IMG/VR virus record: IMGVR_UViG_3300017750_000066 | Span: 1 to 29,349 of that record | Source: a virus | DNA length: 29,349 nt | Reading direction: 5' to 3' (one strand) | Shown: positions 23,806 through 29,349 of the stretch, one piece after another | Numbering within the stretch: the stretch's first letter is position 1 | Layout of the letters: the number at the start of each line of letters is the position of its first letter | Program-made: the position numbers and the translations under genes | The notes under the pieces: model-generated | Told to the model about the DNA's origin: nothing | The model's input: only the letters and a program-made list of their open reading frames with translations | Databases searched by the model: none

Positions 23806-24830
23806 TACTTCTTACCTTTCTTGATTTTTATGAAACCACAGACCTGATTGATCTGGGCGTTATACTGCGCTCTTACCGTGCTTTCACATACGTTCTCATA
23901 CCCCGAGTACCTACGAAGCCCCTGCTTTATAAGAGCCTCATAATGTGTGTTACGCATTATGGTATAACCTAGAGCCACACGCAGCGGGTGTCCTTCGTCT
24001 TTGATAATCTCCTTTGTTAGTTTTGGGTCATTTACAAACTCGTCTTTCGCCCTGTAGACATACGTAGCTAAAAACGCCCCCACGTCTTTGTTTACACGTG
24101 TGGCTTGATCGTAACTGTGATAATCCCATAGCGGGGCCATAGTGAACGTCCATTGTTGGAACTTGTCAAGGTACGGTTTCATCTTATTCTTAGCTACTGT
24201 GTCGATACGTTTCACAGGTGGGGTGGGTTTGGCTTTGCCGCCATCGTCATAACGTATTCTACCATCGGTAATTCCCCTGCGGAACGTCAGCGCAGCGCCA
24301 TCGTCACGTGTAGTGTAGTGTTTATCCCATTTACTACGTTCACCTTTTGGTAGTGCATGGGCTGCTAGCGTATTACTCTTGGCAAGGTAATACCGTTCCC
24401 CTGCACAATGAACGTACTGTTTACCGGAGTCCACGCTAAACCCAAGCCCACGTGGTAGACACCGACCTAAGAACGCGTACCTACTACAATGCGAGAAGTT
24501 CCCTGATCCGTTACGTACGGTGATTGTTTCACTGCCATCTTTGTGTTTGCGCCACACGATAGGGGCCAACTTGATTACTTCGGCTTGGGTCGGACCTTCT
24601 TTCCTAGAGCCGTAGTAGGATAGAAACACGTCATCACCTGTGTAGTACCCGTCCATCAGCACGTAACAGTTGTCACTGATTTTTTTGATGCGTTCGTGTT
24701 TACGCGCCCGATCACCGATGGGTCGTATGTCTTGGTCGCGCGTGTGGCATTTTGATACCAGTGGTTTGACACAATCGTACAGCGTTGCGATTTTATCAAA
24801 ACTGTCTACATTCCATAAATTTACAAGCAT
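23805..24830 (-). CDS. Uncharacterised phage protein, 341 aa
   Basis: I chose ATG at 24830, which follows the CGGAGATAAAA site; a longer in-frame start at 24857 would run through the palindrome leader. Residues 56-80 (YVLMDGYYTGDDVFLSYYG, then a GP pair) resemble a segment of the 303-aa neighbour. The middle part has many aromatic residues and several cysteines (HCSRYAFLGRCLPRG, YVHCAGERYYLA) that could bind metal, then a basic C-terminus ending KIKKGKK. No known domain is recognised. It opens a coupled three-gene unit (341, 303, 82 aa) behind a palindrome copy. Confidence 0.8.
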   Translation of the reverse strand: MLVNLWNVDSFDKIATLYDCVKPLVSKCHTRDQDIRPIGDRARKHERIKKISDNCYVLMDGYYTGDDVFLSYYGSRKEGPTQAEVIKLAPIVWRKHKDGSETITVRNGSGNFSHCSRYAFLGRCLPRGLGFSVDSGKQYVHCAGERYYLAKSNTLAAHALPKGERSKWDKHYTTRDDGAALTFRRGITDGRIRYDDGGKAKPTPPVKRIDTVAKNKMKPYLDKFQQWTFTMAPLWDYHSYDQATRVNKDVGAFLATYVYRAKDEFVNDPKLTKEIIKDEGHPLRVALGYTIMRNTHYEALIKQGLRRYSGYENVCESTVRAQYNAQINQVCGFIKIKKGKK

Positions 24831-24848
24831 TTTTATCTCCGTTTGTGT

Positions 24849-24866
24849 TTCGGGCACCTGCCCGAA
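24849..24866. repeat. Start-associated palindrome, copy 3, variant centre
   Basis: TTCGGGCACCTGCCCGAA on the + strand: both 8-bp arms match the other copies but the central GC is CC, so it is the only copy that is not a perfect palindrome. On the - strand it follows the TAA of the AlpA-like gene directly and lies 18 nt before the 341-aa gene start. Confidence 0.93.
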
Positions 24867-25493
24867 TTAATATGTTTTACCTACGAACCACGCAGCGGCA
24901 ATCGCAACGACCAACACCATCACGTGCGCTAGCGTCTTATTGATGTATACGTGGTAATCATCATGCCCCCCTTTACGATACGTGGAAAGCCTCGGGGTGC
25001 TGTCTTTAGTGTACCGCGCGTCGGCACCCTTGTTCACAGCGATGGGTTTAACCTTCACCGTATTAGGTGCTTTACGCACATAAGCCTTGACTGTAACACC
25101 TTCTGAGGATGTCGTTACGTCAGTTTTACCCGGAAGCGGGTTCTTCTCGCCCGGCTGGTCGTGCTTGCTGTTAAGCTCGTCAATGTATTCAGCAACACTT
25201 TTGCTAATATCGACAACTTGCTCTCGGTCAGGCGCACTTAACCGTGGGTCAGTTTGAATGTCCAACCATGTGCGCCACGTTTCTTGTGGCCCTGTCGAAG
25301 ACCGCAACGGACCCGTACCGTTGGCCTTTATCCACAGGTCAATGTCAGCACGATCCCAGCGGGTGCTGTGACTGTTACCCCATTTCTTCGGCGGGAATAC
25401 ACCCAAGTCAACGTACCGCCATATTGTTGAATCACCCAAACCTGTTAGGGCCATCACTTCTGCCTTTGTCAGCTTGTCTACCTTCTTAGTCAT
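24867..25493 (-). CDS. AlpA-like helix-turn-helix protein with C-terminal membrane helix, 208 aa
   Basis: Residues about 5-60 are an AlpA/excisionase-type HTH: KLTKAEVMALTGLGDSTIWR, then YVDLGVFPPKKWGNSHSTRW and DRADIDLWIKANG. Residues 60-180 are a polar, Pro/Thr/Lys-rich linker. The C-terminus carries one hydrophobic segment (LAHVMVLVVAIAAAWFVG, about residues 187-204), ending in Lys-Thr-Tyr, so the protein could be a membrane-anchored DNA-binding regulator. ATG at 25493 follows AAGGAGAACAAAA; a longer reading from 25553 is in frame but begins inside a small coupled ORF and is rejected. The TAA stop is followed directly by palindrome copy 3. Confidence 0.83.
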   Translation of the reverse strand: MTKKVDKLTKAEVMALTGLGDSTIWRYVDLGVFPPKKWGNSHSTRWDRADIDLWIKANGTGPLRSSTGPQETWRTWLDIQTDPRLSAPDREQVVDISKSVAEYIDELNSKHDQPGEKNPLPGKTDVTTSSEGVTVKAYVRKAPNTVKVKPIAVNKGADARYTKDSTPRLSTYRKGGHDDYHVYINKTLAHVMVLVVAIAAAWFVGKTY

Positions 25494-25572
25494 TTTTGTT
25501 CTCCTTAAATGTTTGTTTGTACTTGTCCCATGCAGCGGTGAACTCCTCTGCATCTGTCTTGTCGTAAGACAC
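25486..25572 (-). CDS. Possible 28-aa peptide coupled to the VWA gene
   Basis: A GTG codon overlaps the TAG of the VWA gene (TAGTG) and the frame stays open to a TAA that lies inside the first codons of the AlpA-like gene (8-nt overlap). The sequence SYDKTDAEEFTAAWDKYKQ followed by TFKENKND is an ordinary charged amphipathic helix and fills the gap exactly. No separate ribosome binding site exists, so it would depend on reinitiation. Confidence 0.42.
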   Translation of the reverse strand: MSYDKTDAEEFTAAWDKYKQTFKENKND

Positions 25573-26807
25573 TACATGTCCTCCGAACCAATATGCACCA
25601 CTTTGCCCACGTCAGGCTTGGCGTTTTTGTTGTCGAGCATGCACCACAGAACAGGATGATCCCATTCACCCCAACCCCCAAAGATGTAGCCATCTGTTAA
25701 GACGATAGAGGCTTGGGGCTTGAGATTGTGCTCCTTCAGATACGCAGGTACGCAGCGCACATCTGTACCACCACCACCCTCGGGCTTGGTAGACTGCGCG
25801 AGATTGCCCATCTCGTCAACCTTGTATGTCTCAACCGCACAGACTTCGGTGTCCCAATACGTCAGGCGTACCAAGTCAGGGTGTACTGTGTCACACACAG
25901 ACTGCACTTCAGTGAGAAACGCTGCCAACTCACGACCACCAATAGAACCAGATGTGTCGATGTGCAGGGCCAACTCGCCCACCTTATCGCTCACACCAGA
26001 GGGCCAATAGTCACCCGACTGTAGGTAGCGTTTGTTAGGGCGGCGATAGGATGAATAGTCCATACCCGCACATGTCTCTTGGATGAAGTCACGCAACACC
26101 TCGCGCCAATCAAGTTGTGGTTCCAACAACTCTTGCATGTCGCGGTTGCCACCGCTTCCACTCTTACCTGCTATGATGTCGCCTTGACGTACAGCCTCGT
26201 CGATCTCACGTTCCAACTCGCGGCGTTCTTCGGCGTCCATTTCTTCCGCGCCTTCCCAATCGTGATCGTCTATCGGTGTACCACCACCATCACCATCCTC
26301 GGGGTTGCCACTGTTGCCGCCGCCTTTCTTTTTCTCATACAGATGCCAGAAGATTTTAGCTGTACCCCAACCACGGAAGTCATAGTTGAGACAGCTACCT
26401 TCGATGAACTCTACCCAACCATCTTGACCGTACTCGTCCATGATCTTGATGTTAATATCATGATCCATAGAGATGTTGGCAAGCTGCGGGTCTATAGCCC
26501 ACAGGTGTTTCCACGTTAGCAGGTGGCGATACATCTTGTGATAGCTTTCGTGGATCACCACGAACCGTAGCTTTGCGTCGTTCAATGGTTCCATGAATGT
26601 CGCGGAATACCATTCGTCTTTACCGTTGGTACACGCGGTCCGAACTTTCATCTTTGATGTATCGCACTTGCCTTGGGTGTGGTCGTACACCACCTCGCGT
26701 TTGCCAATCATGATGATACCAGCGAGTGCATGGCACTTGCCCATCACGTCAACGACTGCTTTGGACAGCCGTTGCTCTGGAGTTAACGTCTTACCTATTG
26801 ATAGCAT
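25572..26807 (-). CDS. VWA-domain protein with putative metallopeptidase domain (DUF2201-like), 411 aa
   Basis: The N-terminal domain holds the zinc-peptidase-like motif HESYH (86-90) and a following MDHDIN helix, as in the putative metallopeptidase half of DUF2201 proteins. A Gly/Asp/Glu-rich linker (about 160-215) precedes a VWA-type domain with a complete MIDAS: IDTSGSIG (Asp284, Ser286, Ser288), GGTD (Thr348) and LTDGY (Asp372). VWA proteins of this kind work with MoxR-type AAA+ ATPases as remodelling pairs (compare RavA-ViaA), and the AAA+ gene is next to it here. ATG has AAAGG upstream. A palindrome copy lies 18 nt before the start. Confidence 0.9.
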   Translation of the reverse strand: MLSIGKTLTPEQRLSKAVVDVMGKCHALAGIIMIGKREVVYDHTQGKCDTSKMKVRTACTNGKDEWYSATFMEPLNDAKLRFVVIHESYHKMYRHLLTWKHLWAIDPQLANISMDHDINIKIMDEYGQDGWVEFIEGSCLNYDFRGWGTAKIFWHLYEKKKGGGNSGNPEDGDGGGTPIDDHDWEGAEEMDAEERRELEREIDEAVRQGDIIAGKSGSGGNRDMQELLEPQLDWREVLRDFIQETCAGMDYSSYRRPNKRYLQSGDYWPSGVSDKVGELALHIDTSGSIGGRELAAFLTEVQSVCDTVHPDLVRLTYWDTEVCAVETYKVDEMGNLAQSTKPEGGGGTDVRCVPAYLKEHNLKPQASIVLTDGYIFGGWGEWDHPVLWCMLDNKNAKPDVGKVVHIGSEDM

Positions 26808-26825
26808 TTTCTTTACCTTTCCATT

Positions 26826-26843
26826 TTCGGGCAGCTGCCCGAA
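26826..26843. repeat. Start-associated palindrome, copy 4 (before VWA gene)
   Basis: Perfect 18-bp palindrome, directly after the TAA of the AAA+ gene and 18 nt before the VWA start codon. The downstream leader differs from that of copies 5 and 6, so only the palindrome itself is conserved here. Confidence 0.95.
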
Positions 26844-27944
26844 TTACTTTTTGTCAGCGGCGAACATGTAGTTGTTGTCCATCGCCCACTGTGTGAATTT
26901 CTTGTTAGTCATGATAAGAGACTGCTTGCTGTACTTCGGCGCACGTACGCCATTGGCAAACATGCCTTGCGCCTCGGTGTCCAACCGCTGCATGTACGTC
27001 ATCCATGCGTCCACCCAATCACGTTCGATACTGGCAAGTGTACGGAACACGACCATACAGGTCGCAGACGCAGACGTTGGCACTATCGCGTTGTCAGGGT
27101 CTTTCTTGATACTCTCGGTTGTCGGCAGTTGACTTGCCAGCTTGACATACGCCATCAAGTCCAAGCCACCACGTGTGCCGATAGCACCCATAAGTGCGGT
27201 CGTTAGTGTCTGGTCATCTATCAGGTGACGTGTTTTGAGGATGTCCGAACCCAGCTTACCGGAGCGAGGGGTAAACACTGCGTCTTGTGTGGGGCGGCGT
27301 GGGTGATGGATGTACGGGTTATCGTCAGGGTCTTTCACCTCGTCGTACGTCTGCAACACTTGCGGGTTGTCTTTGACCCAGCCCAGCATTACGGGGTCCA
27401 TACCATTGTTCAAGCCCCAGCCTAAATATTCCTCGACTGTAGGTTTACGTGTCTGGACAACGACGATGGCATTACGTTGGTGTGCGGGTAGCGCGTCACC
27501 TAGACCCTCGCCTGATTTGTTAGTCGTGCCATAGATGATAGAACCTTCGGGCAGTGTGATGTTACCGACCTTACGTTCTAACATGATACGACGAACACCC
27601 TTTTGCACAGGCTGTGGGGCTTTGAAGAACTCGTCAAAGTTAATGATAACCTTCACGCCAAGGTGTGCGCCCAATTCTGCATTAGGTACGAACTCCACAT
27701 AGTCAGAGATCATGTTCTCGACTTTCTTCATGAATTTTGGTGCAGACAAGTCTTGGATGTCTTTGTTGGTACAATCAAATTCGATGTACTTGTGGTCAGG
27801 TAACGCAGCTTCAAGGTTAGCTTTGATGCCCGAGGTTTTGCCTGTACCCATGTAACCTTGGGCAATGACGGTCAGGTTATGGCCCACTGCTTTGATAAGG
27901 TCAGCGGTCTGGTCGATAGACAGGCTGTAAGATGATAGTGTCAT
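26844..27944 (-). CDS. MoxR-type AAA+ ATPase, 366 aa
   Basis: ATP-driven remodelling enzyme, expected to partner the VWA protein encoded next. Motifs: Walker A GYMGTGKTS (30-38, Lys36), Walker B VIINFDEF (Asp104, Glu105), sensor 1 IIYGTTNKS (Asn142), then GDALPAHQRNAIVV with an arginine near the finger position, and a helical C-terminal lid. The wide spacing and PVQKGVRR segment after Walker B are MoxR/CobS-like. I chose ATG at 27944 after CGGAGAACGAAC; a longer in-frame start at 28010 would translate the palindrome and is rejected. The gene is third in a unit with the 298-aa protein and the 31-aa membrane peptide. Confidence 0.9.
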   Translation of the reverse strand: MTLSSYSLSIDQTADLIKAVGHNLTVIAQGYMGTGKTSGIKANLEAALPDHKYIEFDCTNKDIQDLSAPKFMKKVENMISDYVEFVPNAELGAHLGVKVIINFDEFFKAPQPVQKGVRRIMLERKVGNITLPEGSIIYGTTNKSGEGLGDALPAHQRNAIVVVQTRKPTVEEYLGWGLNNGMDPVMLGWVKDNPQVLQTYDEVKDPDDNPYIHHPRRPTQDAVFTPRSGKLGSDILKTRHLIDDQTLTTALMGAIGTRGGLDLMAYVKLASQLPTTESIKKDPDNAIVPTSASATCMVVFRTLASIERDWVDAWMTYMQRLDTEAQGMFANGVRAPKYSKQSLIMTNKKFTQWAMDNNYMFAADKK

Positions 27945-27963
27945 GTTCGTTCTCCGTTTGTGT

Positions 27964-27981
27964 TTCGGGCAGCTGCCCGAA
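27964..27981. repeat. Start-associated palindrome, copy 5 (before AAA+ gene)
   Basis: Perfect 18-bp palindrome, 3 nt after the TAA of the 31-aa gene and 19 nt before the AAA+ start. The following ACACAAACGGAGAACGAAC leader is nearly identical to that of copy 6. Confidence 0.95.
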
Positions 27982-27984
27982 TGG

Positions 27985-28080
27985 TTAAAAAGTATACTGG
28001 CCGAAACCATGTGATAAGAAGATAAGAGTGATGAAGAGGGCCATAAGCACCAGCCCCCCGCGAATGTTTCCGTTGCCCAT
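27985..28080 (-). CDS. 31-aa single-span membrane peptide
   Basis: The ATG overlaps the TGA of the 298-aa gene by one base (TGATG) and the frame ends at TAA just before palindrome copy 5, filling the gap exactly. The product has a short N-terminus MGNGNIRGG, one hydrophobic helix (LVLMALFITLIFLSHGFG) and the tail QYTF. The arginine before the helix favours an N-in, C-out orientation. Being coupled to a AAA+/VWA module it may be a membrane anchor or effector; a small holin-like or pinholin-type protein is another possibility. Function unproven. Confidence 0.65.
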   Translation of the reverse strand: MGNGNIRGGLVLMALFITLIFLSHGFGQYTF

Positions 28081-28976
28081 CAGAAGTCCAGACTTGGCAA
28101 CGCGGCGATGGCAGCGGTCAATTCTTTCTGCTTGTCCTCGCGTAGGGAAGGGCTGTTCTTTACCTGACCAAGTGTAAGACCGTGAAATGTCTGTTCAAGA
28201 CGTTGGCGCATTGCTTCCATCTGGCTATCACCTGTCACGTTACACGTACCCAGCATGTCAGTCAGCTCGAGCGCACGATCAAACACTGTGTCAAACATCT
28301 TATTGCCTTTGCCTTCCTCGTTCACATCGAACTGTCGGGCAAGTGTGGTGAGGTTATCGTGTAGCTTTTGCCATATGTCGTTCATGGCAGTGTTGACGGC
28401 AGACGTATAGTGCTGCTCATACTGTGTTTGGAGGTCAACCATAGCTTCGTTGCCCACGTCGATACGAAAATCACCGCTGTCTGGCAGGGGGACATAGCTT
28501 AGGCGAAACCCGAACTTGCTTTCAAGTGCTTCACGTGTCGGGTACTCGTCACCGTTCCACATCGCACCCAGCTTCGCTTGCGCGTCCATTATCTTCCATT
28601 CGTACACGGTCAGGAACTCGTCAACCAAACGTGCGAACTCGTTTTGTAGATCGGTCATGACCTCATGGTATCTGAAATACTGCGCTGTCGGAAGCAAACG
28701 CGACCCGTTGTCAGACCACGGCATAGTCATGGAATAGTGAATGTTACGGGTGTTAGCTGCAAACTTTTGCACAGCGCGTAATTCCTCGCAGTCACCTAGT
28801 AAGTTCTTAGACACAGACGCAACGCCTTTGTCGGCGTAGTTTGCGTCGGTCACTTCGGCAGATGCCTTGTGATCTTTCTTACGCGCTGTCCAGACAGACG
28901 CGTTGAAGTCAACGGTCATGGCCGCGCTGCTGATAGATGGCGCGGTAGCCGTTGGGGTTTGGAATAATTGGTTCAT
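28080..28976 (-). CDS. Helical partner protein of the AAA+/VWA module (possibly DUF3150-like), 298 aa
   Basis: I chose ATG at 28976 after CGGAGAACGATT; a longer frame from 29063 would read through the palindrome. The N-terminal 40 residues are Ala/Ser/Thr-rich. Then come long helices (LQNEFARLVDEFLTVYEWKI, later LHDNLTTLARQFDVNEEG) around a short segment with YVPLPDSGDFRIDV. From memory the pattern and the neighbourhood (MoxR ATPase and VWA protein immediately downstream) fit the DUF3150 group of phage proteins; this was not checked. It is the first gene after the promoter at 29054-29082. It is likely a substrate or adaptor of the ATPase complex, which is inference. Confidence 0.78.
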   Translation of the reverse strand: MNQLFQTPTATAPSISSAAMTVDFNASVWTARKKDHKASAEVTDANYADKGVASVSKNLLGDCEELRAVQKFAANTRNIHYSMTMPWSDNGSRLLPTAQYFRYHEVMTDLQNEFARLVDEFLTVYEWKIMDAQAKLGAMWNGDEYPTREALESKFGFRLSYVPLPDSGDFRIDVGNEAMVDLQTQYEQHYTSAVNTAMNDIWQKLHDNLTTLARQFDVNEEGKGNKMFDTVFDRALELTDMLGTCNVTGDSQMEAMRQRLEQTFHGLTLGQVKNSPSLREDKQKELTAAIAALPSLDF

Positions 28977-28995
28977 AATCGTTCTCCGTTTGTAT

Positions 28996-29013
28996 TTCGG
29001 GCAGCTGCCCGAA
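28996..29013. repeat. Start-associated palindrome, copy 6 (before 298-aa gene)
   Basis: Perfect 18-bp palindrome in the 5' untranslated region between the promoter and the 298-aa gene, 19 nt before its start. The transcript would carry it as a 5' hairpin about 35 nt from its start. Confidence 0.95.
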
Positions 29014-29046
29014 AAGGTTAGTTGAGGTTGGTAGTCTATCGTGTCG

Positions 29047-29068
29047 TACCTATACAATATCATAGGTA
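29047..29068. promoter_or_regulatory. Operator-like inverted repeat over the -10 box
   Basis: TACCTAT (29047-29053) and ATAGGTA (29062-29068) are a perfect 7-bp inverted repeat with an 8-bp spacer. The spacer holds exactly the -10 hexamer of the leftward promoter, so a dimeric repressor bound here would block RNA polymerase. Confidence 0.55.
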
Positions 29069-29082
29069 GCGAGGTATGTCAA
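29054..29082 (-). promoter_or_regulatory. Extended -10 sigma70-type promoter for the AAA+/VWA module
   Basis: On the - strand a consensus -35 TTGACA (29082-29077) is followed after exactly 17 bp by TATTGT (29059-29054), with TGA directly before it giving an extended -10 (TGn). It lies in a 92-nt gap between the 49-aa gene and the 298-aa gene, about 75 nt before the latter's start codon. Confidence 0.75.
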
Positions 29083-29105
29083 GTAATTCACTTTGGTGGT
29101 GTTCA

Positions 29106-29255
29106 TTACTTTTTGATTTGTTTGGCTAATATAGCCTTTACCACTTTCACTTTCATGGGTGGGTCGAACACGCGGGGCTTCACGATTTCCACTGCGTACT
29201 GCATCTTGGACTTGTCCACCTTGGGCAGACATTTGCCTTTACCGACTAATGCCAT
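29106..29255 (-). CDS. Small basic protein, 49 aa
   Basis: ATG at 29255 follows GGATGGAGGTAGCA, a strong Shine-Dalgarno sequence, and the frame ends at TAA 29106-29108. The product is Lys/Val-rich: MALVGKGKCLPKVDKSKMQY, AVEIVKPRVFDPPM, KVKVVKAILAKQIKK. Strand-like alternation and the basic tail suggest nucleic-acid or membrane-surface binding, but no family is recognised. A longer overlapping frame at 29050-29232 is out of phase and has no ribosome binding site. It precedes the AAA+/VWA unit and is preceded by palindrome copy 7. Confidence 0.7.
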   Translation of the reverse strand: MALVGKGKCLPKVDKSKMQYAVEIVKPRVFDPPMKVKVVKAILAKQIKK

Positions 29256-29349
29256 TGCTACCTCCATCCTTTCGGGCAGCTGCCCGAAAATCTTCCATGA
29301 CGTTTGCGGCTTCTTTTGGTTGGCTGGATTTCTCCCATGTGTCCTTCCA
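29239..29349 (-). CDS. Possible 3' end of an upstream gene, truncated by the window
   Basis: One frame is open from the right edge to TAA at 29239-29241 and reads WKDTWEKSSQPKEAANVMED, then FRAAARKDGGSNGISR. It looks protein-like, but it translates straight through palindrome copy 7 and would overlap the 49-aa gene by 17 nt. The other two frames are also open near the edge, so the assignment is uncertain. Confidence 0.3.
   Translation of the reverse strand, partial: WKDTWEKSSQPKEAANVMEDFRAAARKDGGSNGISR
29271..29288. repeat. Start-associated palindrome, copy 7 (before 49-aa gene)
   Basis: Perfect 18-bp palindrome, 15 nt before the start of the 49-aa gene and just upstream of its GGATGGAGG site. 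Unlike four other copies, no stop codon directly precedes it. Confidence 0.95.

Noticed and set aside
25494-25553. N-terminal extension of the AlpA-like protein
   Set aside because: The ATG at 25493 has AAGGAGAAC directly upstream and starts at the usual distance from the HTH.
27546-27554. TTCGGGCAG half-site inside the AAA+ gene
   Set aside because: Only one arm is present and it encodes ordinary residues of the ATPase.
27945-28010. N-terminal extension of the AAA+ ATPase
   Set aside because: It reads through the palindrome and overlaps the 31-aa gene; Walker A spacing and the ribosome binding site favour ATG at 27944.
28977-29063. N-terminal extension of the 298-aa protein
   Set aside because: It would translate the promoter leader and the palindrome; the ATG at 28976 has a strong GGAGA site.
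29050-29232. 60-aa open frame on the - strand
   Set aside because: It overlaps the 49-aa gene in another phase, has no ribosome binding site and runs into the promoter; the 49-aa frame has GGAGG at the right distance.
1-29349. tRNA genes, CRISPR arrays, insertion sequences, attachment sites
   Set aside because: Reading both strands showed no cloverleaf-like segment, regularly spaced repeat with spacers, transposase or integrase; the seven palindromes are not CRISPR repeats because whole genes separate them.

Overview
The window looks like about 29 kb of a tailed double-stranded DNA phage (Caudoviricetes), probably a marine podovirus-like phage of an alphaproteobacterial host. Three things suggest this: a block of virion genes of a kind I recall from marine phage and virome genomes (the SDGEFVIPADV / SHLGNGNS box, the IFANPQQESLF box, and a giant 2346-residue virion protein); a complete phage replication set (family A DNA polymerase, primase-helicase, gp2.5-like SSB, SNF2 helicase, RecB/Cas4-like and VRR nucleases); and very dense packing with 1-8 bp overlaps. 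Host and morphology are inference. No integrase, tRNA, CRISPR array or insertion sequence was seen. Both window ends cut through coding sequence or possible coding sequence.

Layout. Positions 1-11361 (+ strand) hold five late virion genes: an incomplete acidic protein with an EF-hand/dockerin-like loop, three proteins of 213, 297 and 655 residues, and a giant protein with an embedded HExxH zinc-peptidase-like motif. Three of the five share a short glycine box (MAxGGI-like). From 11443 to the right edge all genes are on the - strand and converge on the virion block. An intrinsic terminator for the - strand (11364-11389) abuts the stop codon of the giant gene. In - strand reading order the genes are: a 49-aa protein; a promoter with an operator-like dyad; a three-gene module (298-aa protein, MoxR-type AAA+ ATPase, VWA/metallopeptidase protein) with a 31-aa membrane peptide inside it; an AlpA-like helix-turn-helix protein with a C-terminal membrane helix; two large unknown proteins sharing a motif; a small unknown gene; a VRR nuclease; a run of small coupled helix-turn-helix and coiled-coil proteins; a DUF6378-like protein; DNA polymerase; a RecB/Cas4-like nuclease; a basic HNH-like protein; SNF2 helicase; a promoter-to-terminator cassette ending in SSB; the PrimPol-DUF927 primase-helicase; and a 75-aa protein.

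The most unusual feature is an 18-bp palindrome, TTCGGGCAGCTGCCCGAA, found seven times (one copy has a changed centre), only in gaps of the - strand cluster between 17.3 and 29.3 kb. Four copies directly follow a TAA stop codon, and six lie 15-19 nt before a start codon, just upstream of the Shine-Dalgarno sequence. They precede the SNF2, VRR nuclease, 341-aa, VWA, AAA+, 298-aa and 49-aa genes. This is a start-associated repeat system that could act as a DNA operator or as an mRNA hairpin controlling processing or translation. The second candidate system is the AAA+/VWA-metallopeptidase module, three of whose genes carry the palindrome and which sits behind a strong extended -10 promoter whose -10 box is enclosed by a perfect 7-bp inverted repeat.

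Several start codons were moved from the longest possible reading because ATGA/TAATG overlaps, Shine-Dalgarno spacing or the palindromes indicate a shorter gene. Four small genes (28, 31, 49 and 51 codons) were added from direct reading of the sequence.
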